Source: Nostocales cyanobacterium Centralia_MAG_434 (GTDB taxonomy: Bacteria; Cyanobacteriota; Cyanobacteriia; Cyanobacteriales; Nostocaceae). Taken from it: 60,955 nt of DNA. The stretch's first letter is position 1. Each line of letters begins with the position of its first letter. The notes under the pieces are model-generated. The model made no database searches. It was not told where the DNA came from and saw only the letters and a program-made list of their open reading frames with translations. Below, one piece after another: positions 18,769 to 28,402 of this stretch. The stretch covers positions 1 to 60,955 of the forward strand of contig JAJPJF010000168.1 of NCBI GenBank assembly GCA_021324415.1. The letters run 5' to 3'. The translations under genes and the position numbers were made by a program.

Positions 18769-19107
18769 TTACTTCCAACCTTTTTCGTTGGCTTGTTCTA
18801 GCACGTATGCTGCTACGTCCTCAATTTGCTCTGGTTTCAAACGACCTTTGAAGGCAGGCATAGCATTTTTTCCTTTAGTCACTTGGGCAATAATTGCCTC
18901 TGGGGAATTCATGGCATATTTGTCCAAGTCACTTTTTTTTAGACTTTTGTTGGCTTGAACCAAATTTTTACCACCTAAATGACATTGCGCGCAATTGGCA
19001 CTAAATATTTTTGCTCCTTTAGCAGCATCTGCAGCCAAAGCTGGACTACTGAAAGCAAAAGTGAAAATTGCTATGCCTAGCAACAATACTGAAAGAATTT
19101 TTTTCAC
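18769..19107 (-). CDS. petJ: Cytochrome c6 (lumenal electron carrier)
   Basis: A soluble c-type cytochrome that carries electrons from cytochrome b6f to photosystem I or cytochrome oxidase, replacing plastocyanin when copper is low. The 112-residue precursor has a lumen-targeting signal ending SSPALA, then [11 protein letters not shown], the heme site CAQCH and the axial Met in KNAMPAFKG. The ending [13 protein letters not shown] is characteristic. The start is GTG with GAGG ten bases upstream. Its role also links to the cox operon at 59284, whose oxidase uses this carrier. Confidence 0.95.
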   Translation of the reverse strand: MKKILSVLLLGIAIFTFAFSSPALAADAAKGAKIFSANCAQCHLGGKNLVQANKSLKKSDLDKYAMNSPEAIIAQVTKGKNAMPAFKGRLKPEQIEDVAAYVLEQANEKGWK

Positions 19108-19439
19108 TGCAATGTTTCCTCTCTCTACAAAAAGGCATATTTCTGAGCCTCTTTTTTCTAATTCTCAAGACTCTGCGTTTCATCGTCAAAAGACAGGCTG
19201 TCAAACTTCACCATTTTGGTAAGAACATCAATGGTGTGAGATGCTGATGAGAAGCCCAGAAAACATCACTTTTTGCTTCACAAGTAGTAGACCAAATTGA
19301 TTAAAATAAAATTTATTAAGAAAAAGGCTAAAAAACTTTTAAAGATATGACAGGCTAAGGCAATCACATCCGTAGTTAAGATCTGCTGATCGCCTTTCCT
19401 TTCACCTAATAGTTGGTATAACAATTAACTAGTAACTGA
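19108..19439. other. Spacer between sigma factor gene and petJ
   Basis: A 332-base spacer holding the petJ promoter and the 5' side of its leader. No ORF, hairpin or known operator is evident. Confidence 0.4.
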
Positions 19440-20609
19440 TTATATCAACCAGCCTTTTAAGCGTTTCGCTATATGAGGACGTCGCAGTTTCCGCATAGCT
19501 TTGCTTTGAATTTGCCGGACTCGTTCACGAGAGAGGTTGAACATATTACCAACTTCCTCGAGAGTACAAGGTTCACTTGTGATTAGACCATATCGTAGGG
19601 AAATCACATCTTTCTCTCGGGGAGTGAGCACATCCCCCAACACTTCCCAAATCTCCTGACGCATCATACTTTCATTCATTTTTGCTTCAGGAGATAGATT
19701 ATCTTCATCCTCTAGCAAGTCCATCAATTCTGTGTCTTCTTCTTTACCAACACGATGGTTGAGGGAAAGTGCTTGACGTCGTAGTTGTTGTAATTGGCGC
19801 AGTTGTTGTGAGGGAATTTCTAAAGCTTCTGCCATTTCAACTTCAGTCGGATTGCGACCTAGCTGCTGCTTTAGTTCTCTTTGTGCTTTTTTAAGTTTAT
19901 TAAGTTTTTCTACAATATGAATAGGTAAGCGAATAGTTCGTGCATCGTTGGCGATCGCTCGTGTAATTGCTTGTCTTATCCACCAATAAGCGTAGGTAGA
20001 AAACTTATATCCTTTATCTGGGTCAAACTTTTCTGTAGCACGGTTTAAACCCATTGCTCCTTCCTGAATCAAATCCAGGAAAGGCACTCCCCGATTTAGA
20101 TAGCGCTTAGCAATTGATACGACTAGCCGCAGATTGGAGCGAATCATCTTGCGTTTTGCTACCCGACCTTGATACAAGCGATGTTCTAGTTGCTTTTCTG
20201 TCAACCCCAGTTCAGCAGCGACGTTTCCTTTATTCGGGAAGTCTCCTAACTTAGCATGTAAAGAAGCTTGTATTTCTCTTACTTCCTCTAAAAATCGCAC
20301 TCGTCGTGCTAACTCTACTTCTTCATCTGGTTTTAAGAGAGGATAACGAGCCATCTCCTTAAAAAAAGCACCTACAGCATCGTCATGCTCTGTTTTGTTA
20401 TACCCAGAAGGTCGCGCTGCCGCCATTGCATCCCCATCACGTTCATCTGTTTCCAGATTGTCTGTTATTGGGGAGTCTGCCTCTGCCACTATATCTATTC
20501 TGCTGAAAGACTCTTCTTGATTATCAACAGCATTTTCTATTAATTCCATTGTTCCCAATTCAGCAATATTCATGGTTTCCTCTAAGGATTGTTGCTTTGT
20601 TTGGTACAT
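19440..20609 (-). CDS. Group 2 (SigA-like, non-essential) sigma-70 factor
   Basis: A 389-residue RpoD-type sigma factor. After a variable acidic head it has region 1.2/2.1 (DDAVGAFFKEMARYPLLKPD), regions 2.2-2.4 (SNLRLVVSIAKRYLNRG ... STYAYWWIRQAITRAI), region 3 and the region 4 helix-turn-helix (TLEEVGNMFNLSRERVRQIQ). It lacks the long region 1.1 and the exact C-terminus of the primary SigA, so it is a group 2 factor, which in Nostocales respond to nitrogen, carbon, light or stress. EGAMGLNRA replaces the commoner EGxxGLxRA only conservatively. Which named paralogue it is cannot be settled by eye. Confidence 0.88.
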   Translation of the reverse strand: MYQTKQQSLEETMNIAELGTMELIENAVDNQEESFSRIDIVAEADSPITDNLETDERDGDAMAAARPSGYNKTEHDDAVGAFFKEMARYPLLKPDEEVELARRVRFLEEVREIQASLHAKLGDFPNKGNVAAELGLTEKQLEHRLYQGRVAKRKMIRSNLRLVVSIAKRYLNRGVPFLDLIQEGAMGLNRATEKFDPDKGYKFSTYAYWWIRQAITRAIANDARTIRLPIHIVEKLNKLKKAQRELKQQLGRNPTEVEMAEALEIPSQQLRQLQQLRRQALSLNHRVGKEEDTELMDLLEDEDNLSPEAKMNESMMRQEIWEVLGDVLTPREKDVISLRYGLITSEPCTLEEVGNMFNLSRERVRQIQSKAMRKLRRPHIAKRLKGWLI

Positions 20610-21417
20610 AATTATTGAGTGACAGCCGATCTAAGACACCTAGTATTTTTTTCAGGAACAAACACATTACTTTAGTTGCAACCTACACGTCCCTGTCAAT
20701 AAGCTATAGTTGAGGGATACCAGCATCTATCAATAGCATTAGCGGAGTTACCTTAAATGAAAAATACAATCTAGTGACTTGATTGCTGGATTTTACCATC
20801 GGGATTTATTTCTCAGCCAATACTATTAGTAACATCTTAAAAATTAATCGTCAGGCCGTCGGCGCATATTTTTTATCTTCCTCAATCAAAATTTCCCAAT
20901 CTTAACAAAGATAAAAAGTACATTTATGGTTCTCCAATTCTTACAATATTCATGTGATTATTGAAGCCTTTCCAATTTTTTGCCCTGGTAAATTTCCTAA
21001 AGTGAAAATTTTAGTTTTGGGGTTTTCCACCGCTGGTGCCTTCCCCAGGATAATACCAATTGAGCAAGTAAAACTTCAGCAACGTATTCTCTTGATAAAG
21101 GATCTCACATACGCAAAGGAGAGAATATCTATCGGTAGAGGGAAAAGCAACGTGACTTTAGGAGGCAAAAAATCAATCCGGAAAAAAACTGAGATTGTTT
21201 AATTTTGCCAAATCGAGATCAAAAACTTGCCACTCCCGATAGTTAACATGAATTTGTCTACTAGATTACACAAGAGGAAACTTATCAAGTATTATGTCTT
21301 ACGACAGTATTGCGAAATACATTTTGAGCAGAGGAATGAAGACAACAACAGTTGAGTGAGCCAGATTGATTTTGAAAAATTCCATAAGGGAAATATCTGT
21401 ATAAGAATTCAGAGAGT
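20610..21417. other. Long divergent intergenic region upstream of sigma factor and priA
   Basis: About 800 bases, AT-rich, containing the promoters of both flanking genes. One plus-strand frame of 82 codons (20954-21202) exists, but its composition is unlike a protein and it lacks a ribosome-binding site, so I do not call it. No strong hairpin or NtcA box was seen. Confidence 0.4.
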
Positions 21418-24114
21418 ATGTACATGAATGGCATAAGTTTATCTCCTTTAGTGGTTAACGAAGCTAATGGCTCTTATAACAAGTTGAGTACGAATGAAAA
21501 TCAGTGGATTGAAGTACTAGTAGACTGTCCCGGAAATTCCGGACTTTTTACCTATCGATTGCCATCTCAGTTAGAAGTGAAACCAGGAGATATTTTAAGT
21601 GTCCCATTTGGAACACAAATCCTAGGAGGCATTGCCATTCGTTTTCTAACACATCCTCCAACAGATATACCAGTAGAGAAAATTCGGGATGTTGTAGATG
21701 TCGTTAGCAGTGGGTTTTTTCAACCTACTTATTGGGAACTTTTACATCAGGTAGCTACATATTATTACACACCATTAATTCAGGTAATACGTGTAGCTTT
21801 GCCACCAGGGATATTAGGGCGATCGCAGCGTCGGATTCGTCTTGTAAAAGGTATGGACAGTGAGCAATGCAGAGTAGGGGAGGATAGGGGAACAAAATCC
21901 GCCTCATCCCTTATTCCCTTTCTCTCTCCAATAGCACAACAAATTTTGGAACTTTTGAAGACACAAGCTGATGGAGATTACAGTTTTGCTTACATACAAC
22001 GGCAAGTCAAAGCTGCTTACCGGGGAGTCCGGGAATTGCAGCAACGTGGCTTAGTAGAAAGTTACCTAGAACCACCACGCCTGAGTAAACCAAAGCTACA
22101 AAAAGCAGTCATCCTTATAGCAAGCACCTTTGAGCATGACTTAACTCCTCGCCAACGAGAAATTTTAGAAGTGTTACGACAACGGGGAGGAGAGTTATGG
22201 CAAAGTGAATTATTACAAATTTGTCATACAAGTCCCTCTACCCTTAAGATTTTAGAACAAAAGGGTTACATCGTTATTCAAGAACAGGAAATATTGCGAA
22301 CCCTTTGTGTTTCCCCTCCATTAGGAGGAGAACAAGAAAATAAAGCGGAGGCAAAATCCCTAACACCTGCACAGTCTGAGGCTTTAGCAGCAATCACCCA
22401 GTTAAATAAATATGCTACTTTTCTGTTGCACGGGGTGACGGGTTCAGGAAAGACAGAAGTTTATTTGCAAGCGATCGCGCCCTTACTCACGCAAGGTAAA
22501 TCTGCTCTCGTGTTAGTGCCAGAAATTGGACTCACACCCCAGTTAACCGACCGTTTTCAGGCTCTTTTTGGGAACAAAGTCAACGTATATCATAGTGCTC
22601 TTTCTGATGGAGAACGTTATGACACTTGGCGACAAATGCTTACAGGAGAACCTCAAGTTGTTATAGGTACACGAAGTGCAATTTTTGCCCCTTTGCCAAA
22701 CTTGGGTGTAATTATCTTAGATGAAGAACACGACAGCAGTTTTAAACAAGATTCCCCCATCCCCACCTATCACGCCCGCACCGTTGCCCAATGGCGAGCA
22801 CAATTAGAAAACTGTCCCTTGGTCTTAGGTTCCGCAACCCCCTCGTTAGAGACTTGGCTGAGTGTCTTCAACCTAGAGGAAGAAAAGGAGACTGGGGCGA
22901 CAGGGGAGCACAGGACCACAGAAGCACAGGAGCAGAGGCAGATTGGAGATGCTTCTATGTCCTCCCTATCCTCCTTGTCCCCCTTGTCCCCCCTGTCCCC
23001 CCTGTCCTCCTTGTCCTCCCCCTCCTCCCCCTTCTACCTCTCCCTACCTGAACGCATCAACTCTCGCCCTTTGCCACCTATAGAAGTGGTGGATATGCGG
23101 CAAGAATTTCAACAAGGGAATAAGACAATTTTCAGCCGCTCGCTTCAGGCTGTGCTACAGGAGATACAACAAAACCATGAGCAACAAGGAATTTTGTTTA
23201 TTCATCGCCGAGGACACAGTACCTTTGTCTCTTGTCGCAGTTGTGGGTATGTCATCGATTGCCCTCATTGTGATGTGTCATTGGCGTATCATTTGATCGA
23301 TGAGGATAAGTTGGAATTATTGCGGTGTCATTACTGTAATTTTGCGCGATCGCACCCGCGAAACTGCCCAGAATGTGGTTCTCCTTACCTAAAGAATTTT
23401 GGCAGTGGTACCCAAAGAGTGGGGGAGGAGTTAAAAAAGCACTTTCCTGAGTTGCGCTTTATCCGCTTTGATAGCGATACCACTCGCAATAAAGGCGCAC
23501 ACCGTACATTATTGAATAACTTTGCCAATGGTGAAGCAGATTTGTTAATCGGGACACAAATGTTAACTAAGGGATTAGATTTGCCTCAGGTAACACTTGT
23601 GGGTGTTGTTGCAGCTGATGGACTGCTACATTTATCAGACTACCGTGCTAGTGAGCGAGCGTTTCAAACCTTAACTCAGGTTGCTGGACGTGCTGGCAGA
23701 GGAGACAATCCAGGAAGAGTGATTATTCAAACCTACACCCCAGAGCATCCGGTTATTGAAGCGGTACAACACCACAATTATCGCTCTTTTATTCAAACTG
23801 AACTGGAACAACGGCAAGCTCTAAATTACCCTCCTTATGGTCGGTTGATTCTGTTACGCTTGAGTAGCCTTGATCCCATAGCTGTGCAAAATGTTGCTCA
23901 AATGATAGCAACAGCTTTGCAAGCCAAAGATGGGTTAGAGATTTTAGGACCAGCGCCAGCAAGCATTTTACGGGTAGCCAATCGTTACCGCTGGCAAATA
24001 TTACTGAAATTTTCCCCTAGTGCGTTGCCTGTTCCAGATTGGGAGGAAGTGCGTCAACTTTGTCCCCAGTCTGTGAGTTTGACGATAGATGTTGATCCAC
24101 TGAATATGATGTGA
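21418..24114 (+). CDS. priA: Primosomal protein N' (replication-restart helicase PriA)
   Basis: A 3'-5' superfamily 2 helicase that reloads the replisome at stalled forks. The 898 residues show the N-terminal DNA-binding domain (LVDCPGNSGLFTYRLP), Walker A GVTGSGKTEVYL, DEEH box (ILDEEHDSSFKQD), the paired zinc-binding Cys knots (CRSCGYVIDCPHCD; CHYCNFARSHPRNCPECG) and helicase motifs IGTQMLTKGLDLP and QVAGRAGRG. It is longer than usual: residues about 485-540 are a low-complexity insert ending in many Ser-Leu-Ser-Pro units, encoded by the dispersed TCCCCCTTGT repeat. The insert keeps the frame and lies between SATPSLETW and the conserved YLSLPERINSRPLPP. ATG 21424 is an equal start candidate. 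Confidence 0.93.
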   Translation: MYMNGISLSPLVVNEANGSYNKLSTNENQWIEVLVDCPGNSGLFTYRLPSQLEVKPGDILSVPFGTQILGGIAIRFLTHPPTDIPVEKIRDVVDVVSSGFFQPTYWELLHQVATYYYTPLIQVIRVALPPGILGRSQRRIRLVKGMDSEQCRVGEDRGTKSASSLIPFLSPIAQQILELLKTQADGDYSFAYIQRQVKAAYRGVRELQQRGLVESYLEPPRLSKPKLQKAVILIASTFEHDLTPRQREILEVLRQRGGELWQSELLQICHTSPSTLKILEQKGYIVIQEQEILRTLCVSPPLGGEQENKAEAKSLTPAQSEALAAITQLNKYATFLLHGVTGSGKTEVYLQAIAPLLTQGKSALVLVPEIGLTPQLTDRFQALFGNKVNVYHSALSDGERYDTWRQMLTGEPQVVIGTRSAIFAPLPNLGVIILDEEHDSSFKQDSPIPTYHARTVAQWRAQLENCPLVLGSATPSLETWLSVFNLEEEKETGATGEHRTTEAQEQRQIGDASMSSLSSLSPLSPLSPLSSLSSPSSPFYLSLPERINSRPLPPIEVVDMRQEFQQGNKTIFSRSLQAVLQEIQQNHEQQGILFIHRRGHSTFVSCRSCGYVIDCPHCDVSLAYHLIDEDKLELLRCHYCNFARSHPRNCPECGSPYLKNFGSGTQRVGEELKKHFPELRFIRFDSDTTRNKGAHRTLLNNFANGEADLLIGTQMLTKGLDLPQVTLVGVVAADGLLHLSDYRASERAFQTLTQVAGRAGRGDNPGRVIIQTYTPEHPVIEAVQHHNYRSFIQTELEQRQALNYPPYGRLILLRLSSLDPIAVQNVAQMIATALQAKDGLEILGPAPASILRVANRYRWQILLKFSPSALPVPDWEEVRQLCPQSVSLTIDVDPLNMM
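22958..23034. repeat. In-gene copy of the GGACAAGG tandem repeat
   Basis: Reads as successive TCCTCCTTG / TCCCCCTTG / TCCCCCCTG nonamers on the plus strand, coding for Ser-Leu-Ser-Pro runs inside priA. The same unit in the other orientation follows the gene at 24126-24179. Confidence 0.75.
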
Positions 24115-24987
24115 AAGGGCATGGGAGACAAGGGGGACAAGGAGGACAAGGGGGACAAGGAGGACAAGGAAGACAAGGGGCAGAGGAGTAAATCCCTTGT
24201 TTGTGAAGTTTAGCTTTCTTAATTTTGGATTTTGAATTTGTATTACTTAAAACGTGAGTGTTTATTGAGTGTTTAGATTAATTTAAACTTTCGATATAGG
24301 GTTTTTATATTTGTGAATCTATTCCTTGAAATAAGGATTAATTTAATCAGAAATTAAATTTAAAATAAAAGGTTTGTGTGGCACAATATTGTTGTGTCTT
24401 TAATATGAGGTATACTTATGTTTTTTAAGGTAAAGATTGATTAAAAGTCGTTATCAATAGCATTAACATAATTGCTCAAGAAAGATTCAGCTTAGTCAAG
24501 TATAATATGTGTGTAATATGGCAATCTTAATAAGGGTGTGGGGTATAGGGTGTAGGGTGTAGGGTCTCCTCATCAATGAATTGAGGAGATTTCATTTATG
24601 AATAAATTTTTTGTTTTCTCCATAAATAAATTTAGGGGCTTTCTACCCACTTGGGTGTAGAGTAGGGTGTTCATTTTCTGCAAGAATTTCTTTTTACCCC
24701 TACACCCCACACCCTACCACCTACACCCGTTTTTTCGGTAAATCATTTGTAAACAGGGAGAGACACGGTTGTTCACAAAAACCAGGTTTCTGTAACTGAC
24801 AAATTTATTACTCAAATAGGATTGCTATACAAATAAGTTTTGCTCAAAAATATTATGCACTATACAGTCAAAAATTGACTTTGATGATGTATTCCTCTGG
24901 ATGAACTCATCCTGCTAATTTTAAAATTGCTTCATAAACTGTTTTCAGCAACACAGAGAAAATATATCTGAAGCCCTATAAATAAAA
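24115..24987. other. Repeat-rich region between priA and the first kdpA
   Basis: About 870 bases without a gene. It holds a GGACAAGG tandem block (24126-24179), a long inverted repeat of TAGGGTGTAGGG-type sequence (24534-24564 against 24697-24728), and a hairpin TCTCCTCA/TGAGGAGA (24565-24589). The last 250 bases are AT-rich and should carry the kdpA promoter. No riboswitch I can recognise. Confidence 0.55.
24126..24179. repeat. GGACAAGG tandem repeat
   Basis: Six or so imperfect nonamers of the form GGGGGACAA / GGAGGACAA in a row just after priA. Confidence 0.8.
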
Positions 24988-26688
24988 ATGTTGCAAGGAT
25001 TTTTTCAAATTGCCCTAACACTATTAATTGTGGTAGGACTAACTCCTATTCTTGGCGATTATTTGGCACGGGTTTTCATGCCAACGGAAACACGTCTCGA
25101 TCCTGTGCTTAGACCAGTGGAAAACTTCATCTATCAGATTAGTGGAGTTGATCCCCAGAAAAACATGACAGGTCGTCAGTATAGCTTTGCCGTGCTAATT
25201 AGTAATGCAAGCATGGGGCTGTTAGTCTATCTCTTACTTATCTTTCAGGCAAAGTTGCCCCTAAACGTAACTCATTTAGGAATGCCAACTTGGGACACAG
25301 CTTTGCACACAACTATCTCATTTTTGGTTGCAGCCGACCTTCAACACTACTCAGGCGAGACAACTATGTCCTATTTGTCCCAAATTGCGGCTTTGGGCTT
25401 TTTGATGTTTGTTGCTCCTGCAACGGGTGCTGCAGTCGGAATTGCCTTTATTCGAGGTTTAACAGGTAGACCATTGGGAAATTTTTACGTTGATTTAACT
25501 CGTTTTATCATGCGGGTTTTATTACCAATATCCATTGTGGGTGCGGTGTTATTGCTGATCATCGGTGTGCCAGAAACATTAGCAGGGCCGCAGACTGTAA
25601 CAACATTAGAGGGGATGAACCAAACTATAGCTCGTGGTCCGGTAGCCCATTTCGAGAGCATTAAAATGCTTGGTGAAAATGGAGGCGGTTTTTTTGGTGT
25701 TAACTCTGCTCATCCTTATGAGAATCCAAATGGTGCTTCTAATCTTTTAGAAATAGTTTTTCAGCTTTGTATTCCTGCTGCTTTCATCTACACTTACGGA
25801 ATATTTATAGGAAATAAAAAGCAAACAGATTTACTTTTCCGGATGGTGTTTGCGATTTTTATTGTGCTGATTGGGGTAACTGTAGTGGGTGAGTTTCAAG
25901 GAAACCCTCTCATCAATTCTTTATTAGGATCACAACAGCCAAATTTGGAAGGTAAAGAAGTTAGATTAGGTTGGGTAGAAACGGCTTTATTTGCAGTCAC
26001 CACTACTAGCACTATGACTGGTTCAGCCAATGGGGCATTTGATTCTCTGATGCCTTCTGGTGATTTTTGTGCCCTTATCAATATGTTTCTTCAGGTTATT
26101 TGGGGATCAGTAGGAACTGGAACAGCGTACCTATTGATATACCTATTTTTATCGGTGTTTTTGACTGGCTTAATAGTCGGGCGAACACCAGAATTTTTAG
26201 GACGAAAAATTGACCGGAGGGAAATCACTCTAGTGGGTTTAATTGTGCTGATTCACCCTCTATTAATCTTACTGCCTACCAGTATTACCCTTGCCTTTAC
26301 TGATACTCTAGCAGGCATCAGCAATCCCGGCTTTCATGGACTAACACAGGTGGTCTATGAGTATGCTTCAGCTGCTGCCGGTAATGGTTCTGGAATGGCT
26401 GGTTTGGGAAATAGTCAACCCGCGCCTACTGCGCTATGGTGGAATTTAACTACCACACTCACTCTCTTATTAGGACGATATATTCCAATTATTGTCTTGC
26501 TGCTTTTAGCGGATGGTATGTCCCATCAACAACCTACACCTGTAACTAGGGCGACATTACCGACAGATACTAGCCTGTTTGTAGGGGTAACATCTGCCAG
26601 CATTCTCATTTTAGGAGTCCTGACTTTTTTTCCAGTTCTGGCATTAGGACCGATTGCCGAAGCATTTCAATTGGTAAGTGGACGCTAG
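24988..26688 (+). CDS. kdpA: KdpA paralogue with altered selectivity-filter residues
   Basis: A 566-residue, about ten-helix protein of the KdpA family, the channel-like K+ subunit of the KdpFABC pump. It aligns end to end with the second kdpA (28403). Filter loops 2 and 4 are conserved (GENGGGFF and NGSGMAGLG), but loop 1 reads [14 protein letters not shown] where typical KdpA and the second copy have the TNT motif, and loop 3 reads [12 protein letters not shown] instead of [12 protein letters not shown]. Thus residues 114-116 and 344, 346, 347, 350 and 351 differ. The gene is intact and not decaying. No kdpB follows it directly. It may have changed ion preference or affinity, or a regulatory role; these are inferences. 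Confidence 0.88.
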   Translation: MLQGFFQIALTLLIVVGLTPILGDYLARVFMPTETRLDPVLRPVENFIYQISGVDPQKNMTGRQYSFAVLISNASMGLLVYLLLIFQAKLPLNVTHLGMPTWDTALHTTISFLVAADLQHYSGETTMSYLSQIAALGFLMFVAPATGAAVGIAFIRGLTGRPLGNFYVDLTRFIMRVLLPISIVGAVLLLIIGVPETLAGPQTVTTLEGMNQTIARGPVAHFESIKMLGENGGGFFGVNSAHPYENPNGASNLLEIVFQLCIPAAFIYTYGIFIGNKKQTDLLFRMVFAIFIVLIGVTVVGEFQGNPLINSLLGSQQPNLEGKEVRLGWVETALFAVTTTSTMTGSANGAFDSLMPSGDFCALINMFLQVIWGSVGTGTAYLLIYLFLSVFLTGLIVGRTPEFLGRKIDRREITLVGLIVLIHPLLILLPTSITLAFTDTLAGISNPGFHGLTQVVYEYASAAAGNGSGMAGLGNSQPAPTALWWNLTTTLTLLLGRYIPIIVLLLLADGMSHQQPTPVTRATLPTDTSLFVGVTSASILILGVLTFFPVLALGPIAEAFQLVSGR

Positions 26689-26777
26689 CTTGTACAACTT
26701 AGTATTATCAATACAGCACTGAAAAAGAACGCAGAATCCAGAACTCAGAATTCAGAGTGTAGGAGGTTTTAAAATTC

Positions 26778-26913
26778 GGCGTTGCTGAATTTGGGTATGA
26801 ATTATGTTTGTAGATATTTTTTTAGTTAGAAACCAAATCCTTGTAGAGACGTAGCATTGCTATGTCTCTACACACCCGTGAATTATAAATTTATACTTTG
26901 ATTCAGCAACGCC
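26778..26913. mobile_element. MITE-like element with GGCGTTGCTGAAT ends, 136 bases
   Basis: Perfect 13-base terminal inverted repeats (26778-26790 and 26901-26913), extended imperfectly inward by another dozen bases. In the centre is a hairpin GTAGAGACGTAGCATTGCTATGTCTCTAC. There is no ORF. The ends resemble those of IS630/Tc1-type non-autonomous elements in Nostocales, as I recall. It lies between kdpA and the next small gene. Confidence 0.7.
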
Positions 26914-27110
26914 TAGAATTCAACCACTACCAGAGTGAAAACTTCCCGTGGTCAAGATTTTTGCGTTGATTTGACCTCGTACTCATCATCCATCAGGAAA
27001 GAATTCTTCCTGAATTCTCAGATCTGAGTTTTGATTTTTATGGAAATTTTATTGCTAATTCAGGGGATATCTGATGGTAAAAAGAATACAAAGTGGGGAG
27101 ACTATTTAAA

Positions 27111-27539
27111 ATGAAATTATTTTGTATATATGACTCATATTTTCGTCCTTTTTATTTATTGATTGAGACTCAATCAAACCAAACGACAATCCTAAAAGGT
27201 ACAGTGGTTCAAGCAACTGCTAATACTTACAAACCTCAAAAGAGTCAAATACCTTATGTACCATTAGTTTTGACTCCTATTTTATTCATATCTCTTTGGG
27301 TGGTTGCTAAGGCGATTTTTACATCAAATGTGCGAAAGTCATCACACAATGATAAAGTGAATAGCAGCAGTTCTCAGGAAGTTCCCTGTAAAAACTGTCA
27401 GTTTTTTAAGGACAATCATTATCTCAATTGTGCAGTCCATCCTTCTGTTGTACTAACCAAACAAGCGCTCAACTGCCCTGATTATTCACCCAAAAGTAGC
27501 ACAAACGAATCGGAATCTACTGATGATTATTTCCGCTGA
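27111..27539 (+). CDS. Small membrane-anchored Cys-rich protein
   Basis: From ATG 27111 a 142-residue protein with one membrane helix (IPYVPLVLTPILFISLWVVA) and a C-terminal domain carrying four Cys: VPCKNCQFFKDNHYLNCAV and ALNCPDYS. The spacing (CxxC, then Cys in NC, then NC) suggests a zinc or metal site facing one side of the membrane. I recall similar Cys tails in other unnamed cyanobacterial proteins. Its stop overlaps the next gene by 17 bases, so the two are translationally coupled. Function unknown. Confidence 0.65.
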   Translation: MKLFCIYDSYFRPFYLLIETQSNQTTILKGTVVQATANTYKPQKSQIPYVPLVLTPILFISLWVVAKAIFTSNVRKSSHNDKVNSSSSQEVPCKNCQFFKDNHYLNCAVHPSVVLTKQALNCPDYSPKSSTNESESTDDYFR

Positions 27540-28053
27540 TACTTATGTCCCCTTTCCTCGTCCACTTGTTTATACGGTTTACCGTGACAAACTCCTAGAA
27601 GTTGTACCCTACTTACCAAATGTACGACAAATAGAGATCAAGTCGCGTCTTGAGGAAGATAAACGTGTTCACTTTGTAAATGAATGGCATGGTGGTGGCG
27701 ATATTCCAGCCATAGTGCGTACTGTGCTGAGTGAGGCTATACTCTCTTGGACTGATTTTGCTACATGGGATGAGTCTAACTTTACCACTGTATGGCGCAT
27801 TAAGACACACGCATTTACTGAAGCAGTTCACTGCGTTGGGAAGAACACTTTCCTTGAAAAAAACGGTGGAACACTGATTGAAAGTAGAGGTGAACTGATA
27901 ATTGATACTAAGCAAATCAAGAATGTACCACAGCTACTTGTGGGTTCAGTAGGTCGATCAGTCGAGGATTTTTTAGGGAAGAAGATTGAACCAAACTTAC
28001 AGCAAGTGGCTGAAGGTGTTCGTCTCTACTTGGAGCAAAAACAAAGGGAATGA
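27523..28053 (+). CDS. SRPBCC (START-like) family protein
   Basis: A 176-residue protein beginning MIISADTYVPFPRPLVYTVY, the classic beta-strand and first helix of the SRPBCC / polyketide cyclase fold, and ending with the long C-terminal helix (FLGKKIEPNLQQVAEGVRLY). The fold makes a deep hydrophobic pocket for lipids or aromatic ligands. It overlaps the upstream Cys-rich gene by 17 bases. A strong terminator follows 42 bases after the stop. Ligand and role are unknown. Confidence 0.75.
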   Translation: MIISADTYVPFPRPLVYTVYRDKLLEVVPYLPNVRQIEIKSRLEEDKRVHFVNEWHGGGDIPAIVRTVLSEAILSWTDFATWDESNFTTVWRIKTHAFTEAVHCVGKNTFLEKNGGTLIESRGELIIDTKQIKNVPQLLVGSVGRSVEDFLGKKIEPNLQQVAEGVRLYLEQKQRE

Positions 28054-28095
28054 TAATTGTTTTATTTAAATTTATGTTCTTGTGATATGTATAAA

Positions 28096-28133
28096 TTGAC
28101 TCTGTCAAGAAACATGCACAGAGTCAAATTTTT
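28096..28133 (+). terminator. Intrinsic terminator separating the first kdpA block from kdpA2-BCD
   Basis: TTGACTCTGT (28096-28105) pairs perfectly with ACAGAGTCAA (28118-28127) around a 12-base loop, followed by ATTTTT. It implies separate transcription of the two blocks. Confidence 0.85.
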
Positions 28134-28402
28134 CATTTTATGAATGTTTATTTAGAAAAATTTAATAGTTCTCTTTTAGAGAATATGTATTGTTTGCAAG
28201 CAATGGTTGAAGGCATCTTTAGCTAGACATTTTATATCAATTTGATATCAATAGATTGAGTGGATCAAGATAAAAAAACGTAAAATGTAGAGTAAGTATT
28301 TAATAGATGTGCGTTATACATTTAAGTAGCTAAACAGTGTATTAACGCACTACATAAATTTATATTTACTTTATTAGCCATCTTGAAATTTTAGCCAGAC
28401 AC
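28134..28402. other. Promoter region of the second kdpA operon
   Basis: A 270-base AT-rich leader between the terminator and kdpA. No KdpE-type direct repeat or riboswitch is recognisable by eye. Confidence 0.4.

Noticed and set aside
20954-21202. 82-codon frame upstream of priA
   Set aside because: No ribosome-binding site, odd composition and no domain; more likely chance in a long spacer.
24126-24179. CRISPR array
   Set aside because: Units are nine bases with no spacers; this is a simple tandem repeat.
24115-28402. Cyclic di-AMP (ydaO) riboswitch upstream of either kdpA
   Set aside because: None of the conserved ydaO core words was recognised in the leaders.
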